The notes below the pieces were generated by a model. The model worked only from the letters and a program-made list of their open reading frames with translations. It had not been told where the DNA came from and did not search any database. Of a stretch of DNA of 64,000 nucleotides, positions 22,902 through 30,541 are shown piece by piece. The stretch is from assembly GCF_031119335.1 (NCBI RefSeq), contig NZ_JAVHXT010000018.1, forward strand, positions 30,094-94,093, given 5' to 3'. Every line of letters starts with the position of its first letter. The first letter of the stretch is position 1. The stretch comes from Pedobacter sp. (GTDB lineage: Bacteria > Bacteroidota > Bacteroidia > Sphingobacteriales > Sphingobacteriaceae). The position numbers and the translations under genes were made by a program.

Positions 22902-23954
22902 TCATTTTATTCCTAATTTATCTAAGGGGCTAACAATCTTTTGCAGAGATTTTTGACTAACATGCGTGTAGATTTCGGTAGTCCTGCTACTCTTGTGCCC
23001 AAGCAGGGCCTGTATGTAGCGTAGGTCGGTGCCAGCTTCGAGTAGGTGCGTGGCATAGCTATGTCGCAGCATATGCAGATTTACCGCTTTTTTTATTCCC
23101 GCTATGGCACAGGCCTTTTTTAGTACTAGCGCCAAGCTTCTCTCGCTGTATCTGCCATGGTTTAGACCCTCAAATAGATACGTTTTGGGCTTGTAATCTT
23201 TATAATAATTGCGCAATAGTATTAGGGCGGTATTGCTTAAGGGTATATTTCGGTCTTTTCTGCCTTTGGCATTTTTAATTAAAATTTGCATCCTTTTGCT
23301 GTCTATATCTGTAAGCTTTAAATTTAGTAATTCGCTGCGCCTAAGTCCTGCGGCATAAATTAAGCTAATCATACATTTATGTTTGCTGTTGGTTAAAGCG
23401 TTAATTATGGCCGCTACTTCTTCAATTGCCAATACTTTTGGCAGCGCATTGTATTTTTTAGGCCGCTGTATAACGCTGATATCTATTTTGGTTTGCTCAA
23501 TTTGAGCAAAAAATAATTTGATGGCATTAACGATTTGGTTTTGGTAGGAAGCGCTTAGTTTTTTTTGGAGTATATAATCGTTATTGAAATTGTCGATATC
23601 GTTGCTTGTTATTTCCGCTACTTCTTTATGTTTATAAAAATTTAGGAAGGTTAAGAGCGCTTCGCTATAGGTTTTGACGGTGTTTTGGCTATATCTTTTT
23701 GTACTGAGGTAAAGGATAAACTGTTCAAGTTTTATCTTCGTGTCTGCGGCTAGGCTAGCAACGTTGCTGTTGGTTGTTTTAATTTTAAACTTCTGAAGGT
23801 TTGCTGGGCTTGCTGGCAAGTGCCAAACTTTAAGGCTGGCACTCCATTTAGCGCCGGCCAGCTTTTTAAAGCGTGCAATAAGGTCGGGTTTGTTATCAAA
23901 ATAAACCGCAATACGATTTAGCCCCTTGTGTTTAATGAGTTTGGCTTTGTACAT
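22902..23954 (-). CDS. Tyrosine recombinase/integrase with HARP-like N-terminal segment
   Basis: The 350-residue protein has a SAM-like core-binding domain (about 73-155) and a catalytic domain with Arg205 in AAGLRRSE, Lys in KGRKDR, His294-x-x-Arg297 in HMLRHSY, His320 in LLGHKSS and Tyr329 in IYTHVS, so all catalytic residues are present. The C-terminal SPLDKL recalls integron integrases, but the extra helix insertion that defines IntI is absent. Residues 10-50 (RIAVYFDNKPDLIARFKKL, then GAKWSASLKVWHLP) resemble the HARP domain of SMARCAL1-type annealing helicases. It adjoins the right border of the defence cassette and is the obvious candidate to have moved it. Confidence 0.85.
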   Translation of the reverse strand: MYKAKLIKHKGLNRIAVYFDNKPDLIARFKKLAGAKWSASLKVWHLPASPANLQKFKIKTTNSNVASLAADTKIKLEQFILYLSTKRYSQNTVKTYSEALLTFLNFYKHKEVAEITSNDIDNFNNDYILQKKLSASYQNQIVNAIKLFFAQIEQTKIDISVIQRPKKYNALPKVLAIEEVAAIINALTNSKHKCMISLIYAAGLRRSELLNLKLTDIDSKRMQILIKNAKGRKDRNIPLSNTALILLRNYYKDYKPKTYLFEGLNHGRYSERSLALVLKKACAIAGIKKAVNLHMLRHSYATHLLEAGTDLRYIQALLGHKSSRTTEIYTHVSQKSLQKIVSPLDKLGIK

Positions 23955-24158
23955 AGATAGTAAGGCTGATGCTAATTTAAATGTAGTAAAATTTGGTTAA
24001 TAAACCCGATTGAGCGGATTAGCCCGCAAGCGAGTGTAACGAAGCTGAGGACTATGAGCGAAAGCGGGGCCACAGCAACCAACTAGCAATGCAATTGATT
24101 TACAAAAACTTAACACATTTTACAAGTCGGTTTTCTTTCGGTTTTAAGGATTTTTCAC

Positions 24159-24166
24159 TACCTTTG
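24159..24166 (+). promoter_or_regulatory. typA promoter, -7 element
   Basis: TACCTTTG matches TAnnTTTG and lies 24 bases before the ATG at 24191. A weak TTTC at about 24136 stands in for the -33 element. This places the transcript start after the upstream in-frame Met at 24089 and fixes the typA start at 24191. Confidence 0.7.
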
Positions 24167-24190
24167 CGCCCTAAAATACAATCGCATACA

Positions 24191-25999
24191 ATGCAAAAGA
24201 TAAGAAACATAGCTATTATAGCCCACGTAGACCACGGTAAAACTACTACGGTAGACAAAATTTTACATGCCTGTTCTATTTTTCGTGACAACGAGCAAAC
24301 TGGAGATTTAATTCTTGATAACAACGATTTAGAGCGTGAGCGTGGTATTACCATCGTGTCTAAAAACGTGTCGGTTAAATACAAAGATGTTAAAATCAAC
24401 ATTATTGATACTCCTGGTCACGCCGATTTTGGTGGTGAGGTAGAGCGTGTATTGAAAATGGCTGATGGTGTACTTTTGTTATGTGATGCTTTTGAAGGTG
24501 CGATGCCTCAAACTCGTTTCGTTACGCAAAAGGCTTTGGCTTTAGGCTTAAAACCAATTGTGGTTGTAAACAAAGTTGATAAAGAGAACTGTCGCCCAGA
24601 AGAGGTTTATGAGCAAATTTTTGAGTTGTTCTTTAACTTAGAGGCTACAGAAGAGCAGTTAGATTTTCCTGTAATTTACGGTTCGTCTAAAAATGGTTGG
24701 ATGAGCACTGATTACACTAAACCAACTGATAACTTCTTCCCATTGTTAGATGCAATTGTAGAACACATTCCTGCAGCGCCAATTAACGATGGTACGTTGC
24801 AGATGCAAATTACTTCGTTAGATTATTCTTCTTTTGTAGGCCGTATTGCAATTGGACGTGTACACAGAGGCACTATTAAAGAAAACCAACCTGTTACTTT
24901 AATTAAACGTGACGGTAAATTGGTTAAATCTAGAGTAAAGGAACTATACACTTTTGAAGGTTTAGGTAAGGTTAGAACCACTGAGGTTAAATCTGGAGAT
25001 ATTTGTGCTGTTGTTGGTATTGATGGTTTTGATATTGGTGATACTATCGCTGATTTTGAGTCACCAGAACAATTACCAGTAATTAGCATTGATGAGCCAA
25101 CAATGAACATGTTGTTCACCATCAATAACTCACCTTTCTTCGGTAAAGAAGGTAAATTGGTTACTTCACAACGTATCAAAGATCGTTTGATGAAGGAGAT
25201 GGAGAAAAACTTGGCATTAAAAGTTGTTGAAACTCAAGGTGCAGATTCGTGGTTGGTTTACGGTCGTGGTATTCTTCACTTATCTGTATTGATCGAGACA
25301 ATGCGTCGTGAAGGTTATGAGTTACAAGTAGGTCAGCCGCAGGTTATTGTTAAAGAAATTGACGGTAAAAAACATGAGCCGGTTGAGACATTAATTGTTG
25401 ATGTACCTGGTGATGTTGCTGGTAAGGTAATTGAATTGGTAACTCAGCGTAAAGGTGAGTTGTTAATTATGGAGCCAAAAGGTGATTTACAACACTTAGA
25501 ATTCGAAATTCCTTCTCGTGGTATTATTGGTTTACGTAACAACGTATTAACGGCTACTGCTGGTGAGGCAATTATGGCGCACCGTTTTAAAGCTTACGAG
25601 CCTTGGAAAGGTACAATTCCTGGTCGTTTAAATGGTGTATTAATCTCTATGGATAAAGGTACAACTACCGCTTATTCTATTGATAAATTACAAGATAGAG
25701 GTCGTTTCTTTGTAGATCCAGGTGTGGATATTTACGAAGGACAGATTTTAGGTGAGCATATTCGTGATAACGATTTAGTGATTAACATTGTTAAAGGAAA
25801 AGCATTGACTAACATGCGTGCTTCTGGTACAGATGATAACACTCGTATTGCACCAGCAATTAAATTCTCGTTAGAAGAATGTATGGAATATATCCAAGCT
25901 GACGAATATATTGAGGTTACGCCAGCGAGCATCCGTTTACGTAAAATTTTCTTAACTGAGAACGAGCGTAAAGTAAAAGGCAAGATCTTCCAATCTTAA
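24191..25999 (+). CDS. typA: Translational GTPase TypA/BipA
   Basis: From the ATG at 24191 the protein is 602 residues, the normal BipA length. It shows the G1 loop AHVDHGKTTTV, the switch RGITIVS, G3 DTPGHADFGGEVER, G4 NKVDK, and elongation-factor-like domains II, III and V, followed by the BipA-specific C-terminal domain. BipA binds the 70S ribosome and helps 50S assembly and growth at low temperature. An in-frame Met at 24089 would add 34 residues, but the promoter lies inside that stretch. A strong terminator follows at 26033-26070. Codon use looks like that of a highly expressed gene. Confidence 0.95.
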   Translation: MQKIRNIAIIAHVDHGKTTTVDKILHACSIFRDNEQTGDLILDNNDLERERGITIVSKNVSVKYKDVKINIIDTPGHADFGGEVERVLKMADGVLLLCDAFEGAMPQTRFVTQKALALGLKPIVVVNKVDKENCRPEEVYEQIFELFFNLEATEEQLDFPVIYGSSKNGWMSTDYTKPTDNFFPLLDAIVEHIPAAPINDGTLQMQITSLDYSSFVGRIAIGRVHRGTIKENQPVTLIKRDGKLVKSRVKELYTFEGLGKVRTTEVKSGDICAVVGIDGFDIGDTIADFESPEQLPVISIDEPTMNMLFTINNSPFFGKEGKLVTSQRIKDRLMKEMEKNLALKVVETQGADSWLVYGRGILHLSVLIETMRREGYELQVGQPQVIVKEIDGKKHEPVETLIVDVPGDVAGKVIELVTQRKGELLIMEPKGDLQHLEFEIPSRGIIGLRNNVLTATAGEAIMAHRFKAYEPWKGTIPGRLNGVLISMDKGTTTAYSIDKLQDRGRFFVDPGVDIYEGQILGEHIRDNDLVINIVKGKALTNMRASGTDDNTRIAPAIKFSLEECMEYIQADEYIEVTPASIRLRKIFLTENERKVKGKIFQS

Positions 26000-26032
26000 T
26001 TGGTTGAAGGTTAAAAACCTTAACTTGATACT

Positions 26033-26070
26033 AAAAGCCCTCTTTATATTTTTAGATGAAGAGGGCTTTT
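26033..26070 (+). terminator. Intrinsic terminator of typA
   Basis: AAAAGCCCTCTT (26033-26044) pairs perfectly with AAGAGGGCTTTT (26059-26070), followed by TTATTT. Confidence 0.9.
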
Positions 26071-26089
26071 TATTTAAATGTGAATCAAT

Positions 26090-26183
26090 ACCCTCTCTGG
26101 TTACACCATCTCTCCCAAAGGGAGAGAATTGCATAATCTATTTTCTCTTCCTTTGGGAGACGCCCAACAGGCAGAGAGGGAGC
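26090..26183. repeat. Family A palindrome after typA
   Basis: The outer blocks CCCTCTCTGG and GCAGAGAGGG, with the inner block CTCCCAAAGGGAG, match the element at 2354-2455, including the CAACAGGCAGAGAGG end. It lies in the gap between typA and the TonB gene, beyond the typA terminator. No gene lies in 26000-26311. Confidence 0.75.
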
Positions 26184-26271
26184 TTGTAAATAGTTGTATG
26201 CTAGCATAATAAATTCGGAAAATTGAAATTAATTGTTTAACTTTAGTTTGTCCGAGACATAGGAGAATTAC

Positions 26272-26294
26272 AAGGCCCTTCCGATTTTTTGTCG
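26272..26294. terminator. Terminator after the TonB-domain gene
   Basis: AAGGCCCTTCCGA and TCGAGAGGGCTTTT form an imperfect GC-rich hairpin just past the stop at 26312 of the leftward TonB-domain gene; T-rich sequence on the plus strand suggests it also stops rightward readthrough. Confidence 0.55.
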
Positions 26295-26311
26295 AGAGGG
26301 CTTTTGTCTTT

Positions 26312-27463
26312 TTAAGGATTGAACTTTACTGGAATTGCTATCTGCGTTCTTGTAGGTATGCCGTTTTCCATTCCGGGGTTCCAGCGTTTTAGCTTAGATA
26401 CCACCCGCAAAGCTTCCTTTTTTGTGCCATAACCTAGGTTATCAATCGCTTTTAATTGACTCAAGCTGCCATCCATTTCTATCACAGCACTAATTACTAC
26501 TATACCTTTAATTTGTTTGTTGGTTAAATTTGAGTAATTGATATTGGTTTTAATAAACTCAATTAACCTTTCTTCCCCTCCCGGATATTGGGGTGGATAT
26601 TTTAATTGCTTTAGCTGATAGATCTTTATTGGTTTTGGGTTTTTAAAAGGGCGATCTGGCTGAAACGAGATATGGGTTCGATAGATTGTTCTTACTGGTT
26701 TGCCATTTTCATACCCAGGCTTCCATTTTTGACTTAGTTTCAAAACTCTGATGGCTTCTTCGTCAGTACCATATCCTAACGATCGTTCTACCTTTGCACT
26801 GCTTAAACTGCCGTCTTTTTCTATTACGAAAGAAACGTAAACATTTCCCTGCACTTGGTTTTCAATGGCCGCTTTTGGATAGTTAACGTTTGCTTTGATA
26901 AATTTGATAAAGCCTCTGTAATCGTCGTTTGGATAAACTGGAGGGATTTGTAATTCATAAGGAGCGTGTAAGGTATTTGGTTTGCAATAGAGATGAGGTG
27001 CACCTGGATCACAGCTTGGAATACCTAGTAAAATTTCTAAGTAAGGTAAATCGATGTAACTTTTATGAACAGCAATTTCTGCGTTATGAATTTTTGTGAC
27101 CACATTAGCGATCCTGAAATTAATCGGCAAACCATAAAATCCATTTTTCAAATCGTTGGTTTCGAAATTTTTAAAGGCTTTGATGATTTCGTTTTTAAAA
27201 TCTATAGTGAGTTTTGGCGCTACAGAAAGTAAGGTGATTTTGCGGTTGTAAACTTTAAAATACGCAATGGTATTTCCTTGGGTGTAAGAGTGTTCAGCTT
27301 TATTGGGGTATTTTATACTGTTGAATAAATGCCTTTGCAAATCTATCGGATAGGTTTTTTCTAATTTACGGCCATAATGTTTGGGAAGTTGACCAATAGC
27401 GCTTATTCCAATAAGTAAAATTGCGAAGGTAAGTTGAAATATTTTGTAGTTCCTAAAAAGCAT
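26312..27463 (-). CDS. Secreted protein with two TonB C-terminal domains
   Basis: From the Met at 27463 the protein has 383 residues and a signal segment ending at ISAIGQ; a start at 27502 would lie inside the T-run of the preceding terminator and is less likely. It contains two TonB C-terminal domains, at about 175-280 (QVQGNVYVSFVIEKDGSL, LGYGTDEEAIRVLKLSQKW) and about 295-380 (IKGIVVISAVIEMDGSL, LGYGTKKEALRVVSKLKRW). TonB domains pass energy to outer-membrane receptors, but this protein lacks the N-terminal inner-membrane anchor and proline-rich span of classic TonB. It follows a group of related TonB proteins on the same strand. Confidence 0.78.
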   Translation of the reverse strand: MLFRNYKIFQLTFAILLIGISAIGQLPKHYGRKLEKTYPIDLQRHLFNSIKYPNKAEHSYTQGNTIAYFKVYNRKITLLSVAPKLTIDFKNEIIKAFKNFETNDLKNGFYGLPINFRIANVVTKIHNAEIAVHKSYIDLPYLEILLGIPSCDPGAPHLYCKPNTLHAPYELQIPPVYPNDDYRGFIKFIKANVNYPKAAIENQVQGNVYVSFVIEKDGSLSSAKVERSLGYGTDEEAIRVLKLSQKWKPGYENGKPVRTIYRTHISFQPDRPFKNPKPIKIYQLKQLKYPPQYPGGEERLIEFIKTNINYSNLTNKQIKGIVVISAVIEMDGSLSQLKAIDNLGYGTKKEALRVVSKLKRWNPGMENGIPTRTQIAIPVKFNP

Positions 27464-27511
27464 TATTAGTTTTTGAGAGAATGATGTCATTAGCAGCACC
27501 ATTCCATAAAA

Positions 27512-27537
27512 AAATCCGCAGTGTTAGTTGCGGATTT
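27512..27537 (-). terminator. Intrinsic terminator between TonB genes
   Basis: AAATCCGCA (27512-27520) pairs with TGCGGATTT (27529-27537). On the minus strand it is followed by seven T residues, so it ends the transcript of the small TonB gene at 27543. Confidence 0.85.
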
Positions 27538-27542
27538 AGAAT

Positions 27543-27959
27543 TTAATGCGTTTGTTTATTAAGACTAAACTTGATGGGGATATTATACTTAACTCTAACC
27601 GTTTTTCCATTTTGAGTGCCAGCTATCCAATTCGGACTAAGATTTAAAACTCTTACGGCTTCTTCATCTGTTCCATGACCCAATTTTCTGTCGACTTTTA
27701 CGTTAGAAATACTGCCATCTTTTTCTACCACAAAAGAAACAAAAACATTTCCTTGAATTTTCTCTTGTTTGGCCTGCTCTGGGTAGTTGATGTTTTCTCC
27801 CAAAAATTTGTAGAACTCTGCTATGCCACCTGGAAACTTTGGTGGGTTCTCCATAGCAACAAAGGAATATATCTTATCGTCTGCTGTAGCCGTTGTTTGA
27901 GCTTTGCTTACACTAAAACCTAATAGTGTAACTAATACAATGAGTGCGATTTTTTTCAT
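27543..27959 (-). CDS. Small secreted TonB-domain protein
   Basis: The 138-residue protein has a signal peptide (LIVLVTLLGFSVSKAQ) and a single TonB C-terminal domain with the PPKFPGGIAEFYKFLGENI entry, QGNVFVSFVVEKDGSI and LGHGTDEEAVRVLNLSPNW. It is close in sequence to the second TonB domain of the BlaR1 fusion gene 4 bp upstream, which suggests a local duplication. It should act in the periplasm, possibly as a decoy or partner for the fusion protein. A terminator follows directly. Confidence 0.82.
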   Translation of the reverse strand: MKKIALIVLVTLLGFSVSKAQTTATADDKIYSFVAMENPPKFPGGIAEFYKFLGENINYPEQAKQEKIQGNVFVSFVVEKDGSISNVKVDRKLGHGTDEEAVRVLNLSPNWIAGTQNGKTVRVKYNIPIKFSLNKQTH

Positions 27960-27963
27960 TTCT

Positions 27964-29907
27964 TTAATTTTTTGGTTGTATGATTAATGATTTATCTTTT
28001 TTGGTCGTAATTAATACCACACCGTTTTTCCCTTTTTCACCATATAGAGAAGTGGAAGAAATATCTTTAAGAACACTAATGGACTCTATTTTTTTTGGGT
28101 CTAGTTCCGATAATTTTTCTTCATAAATCTTCCCGTCGAGTATTACAAGTGGCGTTTTTTCGAGATATTCAGAATCTTTGGCAAAAAAACTTTCAGGGCT
28201 AATTCGCTCACTAGGCACCATTCTGTAAGTTTTTTGCTCATTTGCTGATTTCTTTAATGCAAATTTGATAGGGATATTATATTTAACTCTTACAGCCTTC
28301 CCATTTTGCATTCCTGGGTTCCACTTTTTGCTTAGTTGTAATACCCTTACTGCTTCTTCATCGGTTCCGTAGCCAAGTCGTCTATCAATTTTAATATCCG
28401 ATATCGAACCATCTTTTTCTACTGTAAAAGACACAAATACATTTCCCTGAATTTCCGATTTTTTGGCATCTTCTGGATATTTGATGTTCTCGCTTAGAAA
28501 CTTATAAAATTCAGTTATCCCGCCAGGATATGATGGAGGAGTTTCCATCGATACAAAGCTATAAACTGTATTGTCTTCGTCGTCTGCGCCTTTTTGCTTA
28601 GGAGCATAGCCCGTTATGGTGATGGTATTTAAATTTTTATGCCCTTTTTTTACAGTAGCATTGTCATTAATCAATGCGGTATTTGCACCGTTTAGTCTGT
28701 ACTCAATTCGCATACTGTATTTACCGTCGTTAAGTACCTTGCCATCATATTTTGATAAGGCTATCATCACTTCTTCATCGGCGCCGTAACCCATTTTTGG
28801 TTCAATTACAATATTTTCTGGCTTACCACTTTTTACTGAAAAGTTCACTACCAAGTTACCTTGTACATGATTGTCGGCAGCAGTAGAAGGGTATTTGATA
28901 TGATTTCCCAAGAACTTGTAAAATTTGCTCAAGTCGTCGTCTTTTTCGGTTTTAGGTGCTGGCAAACTTACCTTGGTTGTAATAGCTGCCTCAGTTGCTG
29001 GATCTGCGAGGTCTAGCACTTCGGCAACAGCGGCCTTTACTTCTGCAATTTGGATTTTTTCTGATGCCACTAAAAGTTGGTTATTCTTTTTGATGGTTGC
29101 AGAAGATAGGAGTAGTGCTGCTGCGAAAAGCGGCACAAATATGCCATATTTAAGAATGGCAGTTTTGCGAGATCTTTCTTTGTACAGCATAAAAATCCGT
29201 TTTTTAATCATCGATTTTTTAAAGAAACCGTTGGTTAATGTGTTTACGTTTACCCCGAAGGCTTGGTTGAGCAGTAACATAGAATACAGTTCTTTGTCGC
29301 CCTGAAACTTAGCAGCAGCCTCGTCTGCCAAATATTCGTGGATGTTTTTTACTGTTTCTTTGTACAAATAGATGATGGGGTTAAACCAGGTAAAAATTCC
29401 TAAGAGCTCGAAAAAAATTACATCTGCGGTGTGCAGTTGTTTGATATGGATATCTTCGTGATGGTTTACGGTCGCAGCTTCGGGCAAGTTTTGGCTTACT
29501 ATTTTTTTGTTCCAAAACGAAAATGCCAGTCCGCTTCTTATACCTTTAAACATTTGTCGCACTGCTAATAATTTTATCGCAAAGCGGATGAAGAAAAAGA
29601 CTATGCCCAATAAATACACAGCCACAATTAATGCTCCCCAACTGAACTGTGGCGCAATTGCCTTTACGGTATCTTGCACTACAAATTGGTTCAATTGTTC
29701 TACCTGCACATAAATTTGCTGACTAATTTCTCGTTTGCTAAACCAATCAATTTGCATAAAAGGAATGGCAAGCGAAAAAATACCTGAAGAAATTAAATAT
29801 ATCCTGTTAAGAACAAAATAGGTTTCTTTTGCTAGTAAAAGCCTGTAAAAGGCGTAAAAAACTATTAAATAGATATTTACCTGTAATAAATAATGCGACC
29901 AACTCAT
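27964..29907 (-). CDS. BlaR1-type M56 metallopeptidase fused to TonB domains and a receptor plug-like end
   Basis: The 647-residue protein starts as a BlaR1/MecR1 membrane peptidase: several helices, the zinc motif HEDIH (150-154) with Glu151, and FTWFNPIIYLYKETVKNIHEYLAD. A transmembrane helix near 254-270 is followed outside by a first TonB-like domain (about 326-405), a second, better conserved one (about 455-550) and a final segment (about 585-640, PLVILDGKIY, ISVLKD, LYGEKGKNGVVLIT) that resembles the plug of SusC/TonB-dependent receptors. The protease presumably cleaves the BlaI repressor encoded just upstream, with a 4-bp gene overlap. How the extracytoplasmic domains sense a signal is unknown. 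Confidence 0.85.
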   Translation of the reverse strand: MSWSHYLLQVNIYLIVFYAFYRLLLAKETYFVLNRIYLISSGIFSLAIPFMQIDWFSKREISQQIYVQVEQLNQFVVQDTVKAIAPQFSWGALIVAVYLLGIVFFFIRFAIKLLAVRQMFKGIRSGLAFSFWNKKIVSQNLPEAATVNHHEDIHIKQLHTADVIFFELLGIFTWFNPIIYLYKETVKNIHEYLADEAAAKFQGDKELYSMLLLNQAFGVNVNTLTNGFFKKSMIKKRIFMLYKERSRKTAILKYGIFVPLFAAALLLSSATIKKNNQLLVASEKIQIAEVKAAVAEVLDLADPATEAAITTKVSLPAPKTEKDDDLSKFYKFLGNHIKYPSTAADNHVQGNLVVNFSVKSGKPENIVIEPKMGYGADEEVMIALSKYDGKVLNDGKYSMRIEYRLNGANTALINDNATVKKGHKNLNTITITGYAPKQKGADDEDNTVYSFVSMETPPSYPGGITEFYKFLSENIKYPEDAKKSEIQGNVFVSFTVEKDGSISDIKIDRRLGYGTDEEAVRVLQLSKKWNPGMQNGKAVRVKYNIPIKFALKKSANEQKTYRMVPSERISPESFFAKDSEYLEKTPLVILDGKIYEEKLSELDPKKIESISVLKDISSTSLYGEKGKNGVVLITTKKDKSLIIQPKN

Positions 29908-30281
29908 TTCGGTTTGTTTTTAAATTTGTTAATCATTTTCAAGATCTCATCAACATCGCTTAAATCGAGTTTTTCTTCTTTTACAAAGAATGAAAACATG
30001 CTTTCTACAGAATTTTCGAAATAGCCACCTAACAGCTTTTCCGTCGCATGCCTTTTATACTCTTCCTTAGAAATTAACGGGTGATATTTGTGCGCCTTTC
30101 CGAAAGCTTCGTGGCCAATAAAACCTTTAACTTCCAATATTCTGATAATGGTAGAAACGGTATTATAGGCTGGTTTAGGCTCTGGCAATTCATCAATTAC
30201 TTCCTTTACAAAAGCGCTTTCTAATTGCCATAGAATTTGCATTAATTGTTCTTCTGCTTTTGTTAAATCTTTAATTTCCAT
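29904..30281 (-). CDS. BlaI/MecI/CopY family repressor
   Basis: The 125-residue protein has the winged-helix start KAEEQLMQILWQLE, PAYNTVSTIIRILEVKGFIGHE and a C-terminal dimerisation helix region, as expected for BlaI repressors of about 120 residues. It binds operators as a dimer and is removed by proteolysis when the membrane peptidase BlaR1 is triggered. The BlaR1-TonB gene follows with a 4-bp overlap. Palindromes built on TTAG/CTAA lie 42-84 bp upstream and are probable operators. What the system senses is open; there is no beta-lactamase nearby. Confidence 0.9.
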   Translation of the reverse strand: MEIKDLTKAEEQLMQILWQLESAFVKEVIDELPEPKPAYNTVSTIIRILEVKGFIGHEAFGKAHKYHPLISKEEYKRHATEKLLGGYFENSVESMFSFFVKEEKLDLSDVDEILKMINKFKNKPK

Positions 30282-30323
30282 TTTAACGTTGTTTTGAAAC
30301 AGCGCCTTGCAATGCGCCGATTA

Positions 30324-30365
30324 CTAATTAGATATCTAAGACTAATTTATAACTAATATTTTAGT
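30324..30365. promoter_or_regulatory. Probable BlaI operator cluster
   Basis: CTAATTAG (30324-30331), the perfect palindrome TTAGATATCTAA (30328-30339) and the near-perfect ACTAATATTTTAGT (30352-30365) share TTAG/CTAA half sites just upstream of the BlaI gene. Repeated half sites at this distance fit repressor binding. Confidence 0.55.
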
Positions 30366-30541
30366 TTTCAAAATTTTTTGTCTTTTTATTTTAATTAAGC
30401 CACAGATACACAAGTGATTTTTTATTAGCTGAATTAGATTTTAAACTAATAATCTGTACCTCCCGAAAACTGGGATAAGTACTATGGCTTTATTTTAATG
30501 TTTTGAAACAATTTTCTTATCATTGAATAAATAACCTATAA

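Noticed and set aside
22902..23954. Calling the recombinase an integron integrase (IntI)
   Set aside because: The IntI-specific helix insertion between the catalytic Lys region and the HxxR motif is absent; only the SPLD-type end and location recall IntI.
24089..24190. An N-terminal extension of TypA starting at 24089
   Set aside because: The promoter -7 element at 24159-24166 lies inside it, and the conserved BipA start is at 24191.
27464..27502. Start of the two-domain TonB gene at 27502
   Set aside because: The codons fall directly after the terminator T-run of the upstream gene; the signal peptide fits a start at 27463 better.
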